DNA of 64,000 bases, taken from Synechococcus sp. J7-Johnson. Lineage in GTDB: Bacteria; Cyanobacteriota; Cyanobacteriia; PCC-6307; Cyanobiaceae. The notes under the pieces were generated by a model that was not told the DNA's origin, did not search any database, and worked only from the letters and a program-made list of their open reading frames with translations. The position numbers and the translations under genes were made by a program. Shown in pieces: positions 1 through 7,137 of this stretch. The stretch lies in NCBI RefSeq assembly GCF_024345795.1, contig NZ_JAGQBU010000006.1, forward strand, positions 55,907-119,906, written 5' to 3'. Position 1 is the stretch's first letter. Each line of letters begins with the position of its first letter.

Positions 1-1
1 C

Positions 2-883
2 GAGCGCTGGGTGAAGGTGGCCAGGGCCTACGGCCTGGAGGTGGAGGTGATCAGCGCCGACTGGGGCCAGCCCCTTGATCCGGAGGCCTTCCGCCTGGCC
101 CTCGAAGCCGACAGCGATAAGAAGATTCGCGCGGTGATCCTCACCCATTCGGAAACTTCCACCGGGGTGATCAACGACCTTGAGACGATCGCCCGTCATG
201 TCCATGCCCATGGCCAGGCTCTGGTGGTGGCTGACTGCGTCACCAGCCTGGGGGCCTGCCCGGTGCCCGTGGAAGCCTGGGGCCTGGATGTGGTGGGCTC
301 CGGCTCCCAGAAGGGATACATGATGCCGCCGGGCCTGGCCTTCGTGGCGATGAGCGAGCGCGCCTGGGAAGCGCACAAGCGTTCCGATCTGCCCAAGTTC
401 TACCTGGATCTGGGCAAGTACCGGAAATCAGCCGCTGCCGACAGCAATCCATTCACGCCTCCGGTGACGCTGTATTACGCACTGGAAGCAGCCCTGGGAA
501 TGATGGAGCAGGAAGGACTTGATGCCATTTTCGCTCGCCATGCCCGGCTGCAGCGGGCCACCCAGGCGGCCATGCGCGCCATCGGCCTGCCTCTCTACGC
601 CGCCGAAGGCCACGGCAGCCCGTCGATCACGGCTGTGGCCCCTGAGGGTCTGGACGCCGAGGTTTTGCGAAAGAAGATCAAGGAGCGCTACGACATTCTG
701 CTGGCCGGCGGCCAGGATCACCTGAAGGGCAAGGTGTTCCGCATCGGCCACCTGGGTTTCGTCTGCGATCGCGACGTCCTCACCGTGGTGGCCGCCATCG
801 AGGCGACCCTGCAGGAGCTGGGCGCCACCCGGCAGCCGGTGGGGGCGGGTCTGGCCGCGGCGGCCCGGGAACTGACGATCTGA
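2..883 (+). CDS. Alanine-glyoxylate aminotransferase family protein, 5' end outside window
   Basis: PLP-dependent class V aminotransferase of the alanine/serine-glyoxylate type, which moves an amino group to glyoxylate; in cyanobacteria this fits photorespiratory glycine formation. The frame is open from base 2, so the first quarter of a usual protein of about 385 residues is missing. The Schiff-base lysine is in the motif SGSQKGYMMPPG (Lys codon at 311-313), preceded by the cofactor-binding segment VVADCVTSLG. The C-terminal small domain ends normally with TGA. A GTG at 11 is in frame but is an internal valine codon, not a credible start. It is followed 57 bases later by a tRNA gene on the same strand. 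Serine versus alanine as donor cannot be decided from this part. Confidence 0.9.
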   Translation, partial: ERWVKVARAYGLEVEVISADWGQPLDPEAFRLALEADSDKKIRAVILTHSETSTGVINDLETIARHVHAHGQALVVADCVTSLGACPVPVEAWGLDVVGSGSQKGYMMPPGLAFVAMSERAWEAHKRSDLPKFYLDLGKYRKSAAADSNPFTPPVTLYYALEAALGMMEQEGLDAIFARHARLQRATQAAMRAIGLPLYAAEGHGSPSITAVAPEGLDAEVLRKKIKERYDILLAGGQDHLKGKVFRIGHLGFVCDRDVLTVVAAIEATLQELGATRQPVGAGLAAAARELTI

Positions 884-940
884 GGGACAGACGGACTGCT
901 GGGCAAAACCCCATCAGTCCGTTTGCTAAGATCAAAAAAT

Positions 941-1012
941 GCGGGTGTAATTCAGTGGTAGAATGTCAGCTTCCCAAGCTGAACGTCGCCGGTTCGAGCC
1001 CGGTCACCCGCT
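941..1012 (+). tRNA. tRNA-Gly (anticodon CCC)
   Basis: A 72-base cloverleaf is visible. Acceptor GCGGGTG pairs with CACCCGC, D stem ATTC with GAAT, anticodon stem TCAGC with GCTGA around loop TTCCCAA (anticodon CCC, reading GGG), and T stem GCCGG with CCGGT around TTCGAGC. The discriminator is T. CCA is not encoded, since TTA follows. A possible -10 element TAAGAT lies at 927-932, which would start transcription near the mature 5' end. Confidence 0.96.
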
Positions 1013-1045
1013 TTAGCAAAGAAAAACGTCGTCAGCTCCACTCTC

Positions 1046-1237
1046 TCAGGATCTGGGCTTGATCACCTGGAGAATCTGAGGTCCGATGCTGCCGGCACGT
1101 CGCTCGCAATCAAGAGACTTAAGTACAGCCTGGGCCGCTTCGACAAGATCACCACGCAGGGCAGCAGCTTCAGCATGGGATTCATGCTTTGCAGCTTCCT
1201 GGAGGAACTGGCTTCGTTGCTCTGATCCCTGTGACAT
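1046..1237 (-). CDS. Small conserved-looking protein of unknown function
   Basis: A 63-residue, alanine- and glutamate-rich, probably helical protein without signal peptide or membrane segment. The ATG at 1237 (reading MSQGSEQR) is preferred over an in-frame GTG at 1270, because the extra 11 residues look unstructured; neither start has a good Shine-Dalgarno sequence. The stretch LRGDLVEAAQAVLKSLDCERR resembles a single helical hairpin of TPR type, but one unit is too little to assign the fold. It lies alone between the tRNA-Gly gene and other small minus-strand genes. Codon use matches its neighbours. I do not recognise a function. Confidence 0.6.
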   Translation of the reverse strand: MSQGSEQRSQFLQEAAKHESHAEAAALRGDLVEAAQAVLKSLDCERRAGSIGPQILQVIKPRS

Positions 1238-1363
1238 GGCGATCGAAGATCGCGTTTGAACCGCAAGCACAACAACAAATCAATCTTCAGCGACTTTAAC
1301 GGTTGATCGAGAAGTTGACTTGAAAGAGAGAGGAATGCAGACAGGTTGAGACGATCTCAGGTG

Positions 1364-1603
1364 TCAGGTGCCTGGCTCTTCACCCAGATCACCGAGGACA
1401 TCGATCTGGGACCGCAGCTGGTCGGCCCGACTGGTGTCACCACGGCTGATGGCGATGGCCAGGGCAAATTCCAGCTTCTCGAGCTGGTGGCCACCTTCGA
1501 TGTAGCCAGGGCGGTGGATGAAAGGCTGGGGTGGCATCGACCCCCCGTTACGGGGCAGGGGGCAGGCCGGATAGGTGCTGACCACGGTTGTTTTTCTTTT
1601 CAT
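1364..1603 (-). CDS. Small protein of unknown function
   Basis: A 79-residue soluble protein with a basic, proline-containing N-terminal half and an amphipathic second half (LEKLEFALAIAISRGDTSRA) ending in an acidic tail GDLGEEPGT. The ATG at 1603 gives MKRKTTVV; a second in-frame ATG at 1537 (MPPQPFIHRP) is equally possible, because no Shine-Dalgarno sequence favours either. The second half looks like a short helical pair such as a single TPR or bacterial transcription-adaptor type unit, but I cannot assign a family. It lies 61 bases downstream of another small minus-strand gene and may be cotranscribed with it. Confidence 0.6.
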   Translation of the reverse strand: MKRKTTVVSTYPACPLPRNGGSMPPQPFIHRPGYIEGGHQLEKLEFALAIAISRGDTSRADQLRSQIDVLGDLGEEPGT

Positions 1604-1664
1604 TCTGCCACTCAGGAGCAGGCCACTGCCAGCTTGAGTGATAGGGACACGCCAGGAATTTGGC

Positions 1665-1955
1665 TCAGGCGGCCATATCCAGCTCCTGCGGTGGGGCAGG
1701 CTCGAGCGCCGCTGGAGCGGACATAGGGGCTGACGTCTCGAGCAGTTGGCGGCAGTCCCGCAGCAGCACCTCCACATTGGAGAGCGCCTGAAGTTGGTCG
1801 GACTGCGGCTGCTGGTCGTCCTCCAGCGCCATCTCCAGCAGGCCAAGCCGTTGCTCCAGATGCACCAGCCGGTGCGACAAGGCCGCCACCGTCTGAGCGA
1901 GATCTTCGGCCGTGCGGGTGATGCGGAACGACACCGATTCAGGGGCCATGGCCAT
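1665..1955 (-). CDS. Small coiled-coil protein of unknown function
   Basis: A 96-residue protein whose residues 15-55 form a heptad-like helix (LAQTVAALSHRLVHLEQRLG) followed by a second charged helix and a proline/alanine-rich tail. I choose the ATG at 1955 (MAMAPESV). The same frame continues to a TTG at 2000, which would add a short hydrophobic stretch (CVVIGLLGS) that could be read as a weak membrane anchor. Minus strand, upstream of the 79-residue gene and divergent from the AbrB-like gene starting at 2042. The heptads suggest self-association; the function is unknown. Confidence 0.62.
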   Translation of the reverse strand: MAMAPESVSFRITRTAEDLAQTVAALSHRLVHLEQRLGLLEMALEDDQQPQSDQLQALSNVEVLLRDCRQLLETSAPMSAPAALEPAPPQELDMAA

Positions 1956-2041
1956 CGAGCCAAGAAGGCCGATCACAACACAGAACCGCCCAACGCTCAA
2001 GCCATCTCCCAGACTGAGGCGTCCTTGCGTCTCGTGCGGGC

Positions 2042-2563
2042 ATGTCCAGTCTGGCCACTCTGGCGATCTACATCCTGGCCGGTCTGGGTGGTGGCTTGCT
2101 CGCCCTGCGGACGGGAATTCCGGCGGCGCCCCTGGCGGGCGCCCTGCTCGGCGCGAGCCTGGTGAGCATGAGCGGGCGCTGGGATGCGGCCCACTGGCCC
2201 CCTGGGACCAGCACGGGCCTGGAGATCGCGATCGGCACCGTGATCGGCACCGGCCTCACCAGCGCAGCGCTGACGGAACTGCGGCACCTGTGGCGGCCGG
2301 CGATCCTGATCACCGTCACCCTGGTGGCCACAGGCCTGGTGGTCGGCCTCTGGAGCAGCCGGCTGCTGGGTGTCGATCCGATCATCACCTTGCTGGGGGC
2401 CGCCCCTGGCGGCATCAGCGGCATGAGCCTGGTAGGCGCTGAATTCGGTGTCGGTGCCGCCGTAGCGGCCCTGCACGCGGTCCGGCTGATCACGGTGCTG
2501 CTGGTGCTGCCGATGGTGATCAGGTTGGTGCTGTCATTCACAGCTGGTCATTCCTCCAGTTGA
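2042..2563 (+). CDS. AbrB-family (PF05145-like) membrane protein, half-size
   Basis: A 173-residue integral membrane protein with about four to five hydrophobic segments (roughly 5-40, 62-78, 88-108, 113-135 and 145-168). The glycine-rich motifs GLEIAIGTVIGTGL and GAAPGGISGMSLVGAEFG are typical of the AbrB/ammonia-monooxygenase-like transporter family. Full-length members carry two such repeats in about 350 residues, so this is a single-repeat form that probably needs to dimerise. ATG start follows the divergent small coiled-coil gene by about 85 bases. Despite the family name it shows no AbrB DNA-binding domain. Substrate unknown. Confidence 0.8.
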   Translation: MSSLATLAIYILAGLGGGLLALRTGIPAAPLAGALLGASLVSMSGRWDAAHWPPGTSTGLEIAIGTVIGTGLTSAALTELRHLWRPAILITVTLVATGLVVGLWSSRLLGVDPIITLLGAAPGGISGMSLVGAEFGVGAAVAALHAVRLITVLLVLPMVIRLVLSFTAGHSSS

Positions 2564-2644
2564 CGAGCCCAAGGGCCGCCCCCTCGACAGTTCGGAGTCG
2601 ACCGATACGTTGGTGCCCGATGCCTGGCTCCGCGCACCGATTCA

Positions 2645-3148
2645 ATGCTCTCCCGTCTCCTCTGCCCCTGCCCGACTGCAACGGAGCCCAAGAGGGGCCG
2701 CAGGCTGAAGTGGGCCCTGCGGCGGATCCTGGCGCCCTCCCTGGTGCTTCTGGCCAGCCCGCTGCCTTTGCTGAGCCAGCCTGCGCTGCTGGCCCAGGTC
2801 AGCCAGCCGGACCCCAGCAATCCAGCCAACAAGGGCGCCGAGGTGTATTGCTTCATGCGCAAGGCCGGCAATGACCACGAGGTGAGCTGGAGCGCCGCCT
2901 ACGCCCTGATCAAACGCCAGAGCGCCAGTCTGTTCAAGACCTCTCCTGAACATGCCGCCGTCATGATCACCGAGGCAGTGGTCAAGTCCCCCGATGCCTT
3001 CCCCGACTGCGGCCGCTTCCTCGGAGCCCTCTTCGGCAGTGAAAAGCCCGCGCCGCTCAGAACCGACATCCCCGCGAGCGGCAGCACCGGCCCTGTTGCC
3101 ATCCCCAGCGGCGGCGGAACCACACGCCCTGACCGCTATTCCTACTGA
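2645..3148 (+). CDS. Exported protein of unknown function
   Basis: A 167-residue protein with a basic N-terminus (KRGRRLKWALRR) followed by a hydrophobic core (LAPSLVLLASPLPLLSQPALLA), consistent with a signal peptide cleaved near LLAQ-VSQ. The mature part has cysteines in EVYCFMRKAGN and FPDCGRFLGALFG that could form a disulfide, then a low-complexity Ser/Gly/Pro tail. This looks like a family of short secreted picocyanobacterial proteins of unknown role (possibly DUF6554). The ATG at 2645 is the first in frame; the preceding 80 bases are non-coding. The end of the gene overlaps the long possible N-terminus of the next gene in another frame. Confidence 0.75.
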   Translation: MLSRLLCPCPTATEPKRGRRLKWALRRILAPSLVLLASPLPLLSQPALLAQVSQPDPSNPANKGAEVYCFMRKAGNDHEVSWSAAYALIKRQSASLFKTSPEHAAVMITEAVVKSPDAFPDCGRFLGALFGSEKPAPLRTDIPASGSTGPVAIPSGGGTTRPDRYSY

Positions 3149-3560
3149 TTTCCTTCGCGAGGAACCCCATCGGGCCCTCTGGTGCACCGCCCTGGCGCTG
3201 ACCCTGGCCCTGGGCGGTTGTGCGGCGGCGGCACCCCCGACCTCGGACTCTCCACGGCTGCGCCAGGACGAGTGCCTCGATGAGGTCAAGGTGGATCAGC
3301 TCGATGAGGCCCTGGAGCGCTGCGACAAGGTGGTGAACACCTTCCCGCTCGAGGCCCGTCCCCTCAGCGACCGCTTCGTGATCCACACCCTCAGGGGCGA
3401 GCAGACCAGGGCCTGCCAGGACATCGAGAGGGCGGCAGAGCTGCTGAAGGCCGCCAGCAACGGTAAACCGGCGAAGGATGCCGAAGATCCCCAACTGGTC
3501 ATAGACATTGGTGTGCGCCAGGAAAGCTGCCGTGACATACCGGCCGCCGCGGCCCCCTGA
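3096..3560 (+). CDS. Probable lipoprotein with unclear start codon
   Basis: The frame encodes a hydrophobic segment WCTALALTLALGG followed by a lipobox LGGC, then an acidic, helical mature domain with cysteines in DECLDEVK, ERCDKVV, RACQDIE and ESCRDIP. This is typical of a small exported lipoprotein with helical repeats. The start is a problem: between the TTG at 3096 and the lipobox there is no ATG, GTG or TTG, so the N-terminal region before the hydrophobic core would be unusually long (about 30 residues). Upstream candidates are a GTG at 3039 and an ATG at 2994, both inside the preceding gene. The gene ends one base before the convergent helicase gene. The lipobox and composition support a real gene; function unknown. 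Confidence 0.6.
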   Translation: MPSPAAAEPHALTAIPTDFLREEPHRALWCTALALTLALGGCAAAAPPTSDSPRLRQDECLDEVKVDQLDEALERCDKVVNTFPLEARPLSDRFVIHTLRGEQTRACQDIERAAELLKAASNGKPAKDAEDPQLVIDIGVRQESCRDIPAAAAP

Positions 3561-3561
3561 C

Positions 3562-5178
3562 TCACCAGGCCTCCAGCAACTGGCGCACCATCGCCGGCAG
3601 GGCCTGGCGGCGCAGGATCGCCTGACGTCCCCCAAGGGCCAGGGCAATCCGCTCGGCCTTGCTGGCAATCAGCCCATCCACCAGCTGATCGGCCACGCCC
3701 AGCTGCAGCCAGTGAGTGGTGAGGGGCCCGGTCATGCCGATGCGATGGGCACGGTCCTCCGCCTGCTCGGTGTCGCCCGGGGTCCAGGGCCTCTCCAGCA
3801 GGACCACGTGGCTGGCACGGTGCAGGGTGAAGCCGAGGCCCGCCACAGCAAAGGTGGCCACCAGCAGCGGCACCCGGCCCGCCTGGAAGGACTCCACCTG
3901 GCGCTGCCGCTGCGGCGGCCTGAGCCGGCCTGTGAGCACGGCACCTCCCAGGTTCGCGGCCAGCCGCTCGGCAGGGGCCACGAAAGCCGTGAACACCACC
4001 ACCGCCGCGCCGCCTGCGAGCAGCTCCGTCACCAGAGCCTGGGCTGCCGGCAGCTTGTATGCAGCTCCGATCTGCCTGAGGGCCGTGAGCATCGCCAGGG
4101 ATTCCGCATCGCGGCGCACCTCGCCGCGGGCGGCCCGCAGGCGGTAGTGCTCCACACGCTGCTGCAGTTCATGCTCGAACCCCTGGGCCTGGCTGGGATC
4201 GAGCGTCACGGGGCAGATCAGGCGGCGCTTTGGGGGGAGATCGAGGCAATCCTGCTTGCGCCGGTGCAGCACCAGAGGCTGAATCAGCCGGTGCAGGTCC
4301 TCCAGGCGTTCAGCGCCGTTGGCCTGCCAGTGGCGGCGCCCGCCGCTTTCGCGCCAATGGCCCTGGCAGTAAGTCTGCTCAAAGCTGAGCTGATCCCGGC
4401 CGAGGGGGTGATCGATCGCCGCCAGCAGGGGGAACAGCTGCGATGGGCGGCCGTTCTTCATCGGGGTCCCGCTTAGAAGCCAGATCGCCCGCAGGCGCGG
4501 GTGACGGGCAAGGCGCAGCAGCGCCCGGGTGCGCAGCGCCCCCAGGTTCTGCGCGAAGTGGGCCTCATCCACGATCAGGACGGTGCCGGCAGGGGGCAGC
4601 TCCACTGGCAGCCGCGCCCAGCTGAACAGCTCCACGGCCAGTTCCAGGGCCAGGGACTCCTGCCGCCAGAGATCGTGAAGGCCCACCGGGGCCACCACGG
4701 CAATGCGGCAGTCGGCGCAGCGTGAGAGGGCCCGTGCCGCCACCAGAGCGGAGAGGGTCTTGCCCAGACCCATCGCATGGGCCAGCACCGCCCCACGGCG
4801 AGCAAGCAGCCAGCGGGCCGCCGTGCGTTGGTGGGCGAACAGCTGCCGCCCATCCGGCAAGGGATCCTCCAGCTGGGCCGCGGCCACCAGCTGACGGTGC
4901 GGCGGCAAGGGGGGCAGGGGCTGGCGCAGCCAGGCCATCCACTGGGCCAGGTCGGGCTCGATCGCGAAGCGACCCGCCAGCAGAGCCTCCAGCTGACCTG
5001 CAGCCTCCAGCGGAAACTCCCAGCCAGGGCGCTGGGGCCGCCAGCGGCCCGCCGGCCTGATCCTGCGCAGCTGAGCCTGGGTGACCGGATCGAACGGCGA
5101 AATCACCTCAATCAGGCCGCAGGATCCAAGCCGCAGCTGGCAGCGTGACGACGTCCCTCGCGTGGCTCCCAGGGACAC
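3562..5178 (-). CDS. SNF2-type DEAD/DEAH-box helicase, stand-alone
   Basis: A 538-residue ATP-dependent superfamily 2 helicase/translocase. Walker A is GLGKT (about 137-141), the Walker B box DEAH (204-207), motif III SGTPMKNG (236-243), and motif VI lies in the segment with RAHRIG (476-481). The first 80 residues, with RIRPAGRWRPQRPGW, resemble the HARP-like module of SMARCAL1 annealing helicases, suggesting action on forked or single-stranded DNA. No nuclease, methylase or zinc domain is fused. The stop lies 1 base from the stop of the convergent lipoprotein gene. Its divergent neighbour is an HNH nuclease gene, 138 bases away. The role in DNA remodelling is inferred from the family. Confidence 0.87.
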   Translation of the reverse strand: MSLGATRGTSSRCQLRLGSCGLIEVISPFDPVTQAQLRRIRPAGRWRPQRPGWEFPLEAAGQLEALLAGRFAIEPDLAQWMAWLRQPLPPLPPHRQLVAAAQLEDPLPDGRQLFAHQRTAARWLLARRGAVLAHAMGLGKTLSALVAARALSRCADCRIAVVAPVGLHDLWRQESLALELAVELFSWARLPVELPPAGTVLIVDEAHFAQNLGALRTRALLRLARHPRLRAIWLLSGTPMKNGRPSQLFPLLAAIDHPLGRDQLSFEQTYCQGHWRESGGRRHWQANGAERLEDLHRLIQPLVLHRRKQDCLDLPPKRRLICPVTLDPSQAQGFEHELQQRVEHYRLRAARGEVRRDAESLAMLTALRQIGAAYKLPAAQALVTELLAGGAAVVVFTAFVAPAERLAANLGGAVLTGRLRPPQRQRQVESFQAGRVPLLVATFAVAGLGFTLHRASHVVLLERPWTPGDTEQAEDRAHRIGMTGPLTTHWLQLGVADQLVDGLIASKAERIALALGGRQAILRRQALPAMVRQLLEAW

Positions 5179-5316
5179 CGCCGCGCTTCATGGATATGAA
5201 GTCTAGTCAGCCTGGCGCTTTGAACCAGCCCTGGCGATCAGCTTGGGGAATTGAAGTCGTCGACACATTGACAGAACAGAAGCCATGGGCAAACTGTCCG
5301 CAACCGAGGCATGGGA

Positions 5317-5727
5317 ATGCAGGTCAGGGATGCCGTCTTCCTTGAGGATCTCTGCCCCAAGTTGCGCGTAAGGCGCTGGAGACAATCCCTGCACAAACAG
5401 ACCCAACATCGCTGTATTTACTGCGGCAGTCGTTCCGAATCGATTGATCATCTGCTGCCACGCTGCCGCGGCGGTCTGAGCGTGACCGAAAACTGCGTTC
5501 CGGCCTGCCTGGCCTGCAACGGCCACAAAAGCGACGCCGATGCCTTCGACTGGTACCGGCGTCAACGCTTCTACGACCCACGCCGGGCAATGGCGATCCG
5601 GGCCTGGATGGAGGGTGACCTGCGCCTGGCCGTGCGCCTGCTGCAGTGGGCCACTCCCGAACCAGCGGCAGCAACCCAGGGCTCGGTCCTGCCCCAGAGC
5701 CCGACCATGACCCTGCAGGCGGCCTGA
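5317..5727 (+). CDS. HNH endonuclease family protein
   Basis: A 136-residue protein with a compact HNH zinc-finger nuclease core. CIYC (33-36) and CLAC (64-67) provide the zinc ligands, DH at 44-45 carries the catalytic histidine, and ENC (58-60) and CNGHK (67-71) complete the ββα-metal motif. The C-terminal third is basic and helical (RRQRFYDPRRAM). I choose the ATG at 5317 over the one at 5311, since GGGA precedes it. Stand-alone HNH proteins of this size are common in cyanobacteria with unknown targets; no intron, intein or phage packaging gene is next to it, so a housekeeping DNA-processing role is as likely as a mobile one. Confidence 0.85.
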   Translation: MQVRDAVFLEDLCPKLRVRRWRQSLHKQTQHRCIYCGSRSESIDHLLPRCRGGLSVTENCVPACLACNGHKSDADAFDWYRRQRFYDPRRAMAIRAWMEGDLRLAVRLLQWATPEPAAATQGSVLPQSPTMTLQAA

Positions 5728-5752
5728 AGCCAAAACGCCTTCCATAAACCCA

Positions 5753-5983
5753 TCACCAGACTCTGCAGGCCGCTGGTCCGTTGTGGCGCTCGCAGATGGC
5801 CCCGAGTTGATCGGGCTGCTCAGGCGCCACCAAGGCGGCCGTGAGCACCAGGCCCACCAACAACAGCGGAAGAGCAGCCACGGCATGGGGGGAGCTCCAG
5901 GGGCGTCCCCGGCCGGGACGAACCAGGCTCGTGGGGAGGAGACGGGGTGTAGAGAAGCAGGAGGCGGCCATCCAGGGAATCAA
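5753..5983 (-). CDS. Small membrane-anchored protein of unknown function
   Basis: A 76-residue protein with one hydrophobic segment (AVAALPLLLVGLVLTAAL, about 34-51) after a basic stretch RPGRGRPW, then a short C-terminal tail ending CERHNGPAACRVW. The paired cysteines and the ACRVW ending recur in small picocyanobacterial proteins as far as I recall. Start may be the ATG at 5983 or the one at 5971 (MAASCF). It lies between the HNH gene (convergent, 25 bases) and the divergent SDR-type gene (20 bases). Function unknown. Confidence 0.6.
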   Translation of the reverse strand: MIPWMAASCFSTPRLLPTSLVRPGRGRPWSSPHAVAALPLLLVGLVLTAALVAPEQPDQLGAICERHNGPAACRVW

Positions 5984-6003
5984 GCAGTGATACAGGTGTA
6001 CTC

Positions 6004-6924
6004 ATGGTGAGTGCTGTTGTCAACCGCAGCCCATGGAGCGGGGCCTCCGGCCGGATGCTGGTGCTGGGGGGCGGCTACAGCGGCAAGAACTTCGCCGTGG
6101 CCGTGGCCGCCACCGGCATGCCGGTGCTGATCAGCCACCGTCCCGGTGGCGCTCCCGTGGTCGGGGAAGGAATCAACCCGGTGGCCTTCACCAGCGAGCT
6201 CAGGCCGGGACTCGAGCCCACCGCCCTGGAGGACGTGACCCATGTGCTGGTCACCATTCCCCCCGGCCGTGACGGCAGGGATCCTGTGCTGGAGAGCCTG
6301 GGCGCCATCCTGGCCGACCTGCCGCTGCGATGGCTGGGCTACCTCTCCACCTCCGGGGTCTATGGCGATCGCGCCGGCGCCTGGGTCCAGGAAAGCGACA
6401 CCCCCGCACCGGGATTGCTCCGCAGCCGGGCACGGCTGGCCTGCGAACAGGCGTGGCAAGCCACTGGCCTGCCCCTGCAGGTGTTCCGCCTGCCGGCGAT
6501 CTATGGACCCGGCCGCTGCCCGTTCAACGGCCTGCGCAGCGGCAGCAGCCGCCTGATCCACAAACCCGCCCAGGTGTTCAGCCGCATCCACGTCGATGAC
6601 ATCACTGGAGCCCTGCTGCACAACCTCGCCCTGCCGTGTGCCCAGCGACCGGCAGTGCTCAATCTGGCGGACGACAGACCCTGCCCGTCCAGTGAAACCC
6701 TGGGCTACGCCGCCCACCTGCTGAACTGCAAATTGCCCGAGGTGGAGCCCTATGGGCGGATCCAGGAGAGCCTCAGTCCGATGGCCCGCAGCTTCTGGAG
6801 CGAGAACCGGCGCACCAGCAACCGGCGCCTCTGCGTCGAGCTCGGCTACCAGTTGCGCTACCCCAGCTACCGGGAAGGGTTCCGCGCCTGCCTGCTGGAG
6901 GAAGAACGCTGGGCTGGTGGCTGA
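6004..6924 (+). CDS. SDR-family NAD(P)-binding protein, YeeZ-like
   Basis: A 306-residue protein with an N-terminal Rossmann nucleotide-binding loop GGGYSGK (22-28) and an extended-SDR body. The motif STSGVYGDRAGAW occupies the usual catalytic serine region. The following Tyr lacks the YxxxK spacing of classical epimerases, a feature of the atypical YeeZ-like group. FRLPAIYGPGR and SRIHVDDITGALL are the usual substrate- and cofactor-pocket strands. An internal ATG at 6055 (MLVLGGGYSG) would remove 17 unstructured residues and may be the true start. It likely acts on a nucleotide sugar or similar substrate, but the substrate cannot be named. It starts 20 bases from a divergent small gene. Confidence 0.83.
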   Translation: MVSAVVNRSPWSGASGRMLVLGGGYSGKNFAVAVAATGMPVLISHRPGGAPVVGEGINPVAFTSELRPGLEPTALEDVTHVLVTIPPGRDGRDPVLESLGAILADLPLRWLGYLSTSGVYGDRAGAWVQESDTPAPGLLRSRARLACEQAWQATGLPLQVFRLPAIYGPGRCPFNGLRSGSSRLIHKPAQVFSRIHVDDITGALLHNLALPCAQRPAVLNLADDRPCPSSETLGYAAHLLNCKLPEVEPYGRIQESLSPMARSFWSENRRTSNRRLCVELGYQLRYPSYREGFRACLLEEERWAGG

Positions 6925-6957
6925 CACAAAGGGCCAGGGCAGCTGCCGCCAGCAGGC

Positions 6958-7137
6958 TCAGCGGGGGGCTGGCTCCCCCTGCTCCGGGCACACCGGAGTC
7001 GCCAGCGGTTGAAGATTGGTGAGGCTGGGAATGTTCAGATCAGCGTTCAAGCGGCACCAGTCGATCACCACCCATTTCTTCTGCAACCCGTGAGCCAGGC
7101 CCAGCACCAGTCCCCCCAGAAGCAACCAGCGGATCAT
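6958..7137 (-). CDS. Small exported or membrane-anchored protein
   Basis: A 59-residue protein starting MIRWLLLGGLVLGLAHG, a short signal-anchor, followed by a polar region with two cysteines (DWCRLNADLN and TPVCPEQ). The frame remains open upstream to 7230, but that extension lies inside pdxA and codes for nothing plausible, so the ATG at 7137 is taken. This ATG and the start of pdxA on the other strand overlap in the tetramer CATG (7135-7138), so the two genes diverge with no spacer. The function is unknown. Confidence 0.6.
   Translation of the reverse strand: MIRWLLLGGLVLGLAHGLQKKWVVIDWCRLNADLNIPSLTNLQPLATPVCPEQGEPAPR

Noticed and set aside
1346..1726. Plus-strand frame over the small minus-strand genes
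   Set aside because: Lacks a plausible composition and contradicts the better-looking minus-strand small proteins at 1364-1603 and 1665-1955.
5268..5273. TTGACA as a promoter for the HNH gene
   Set aside because: The hexamer is a perfect -35 box, but no -10-like hexamer lies 16-19 bases downstream, so the match alone is not enough.
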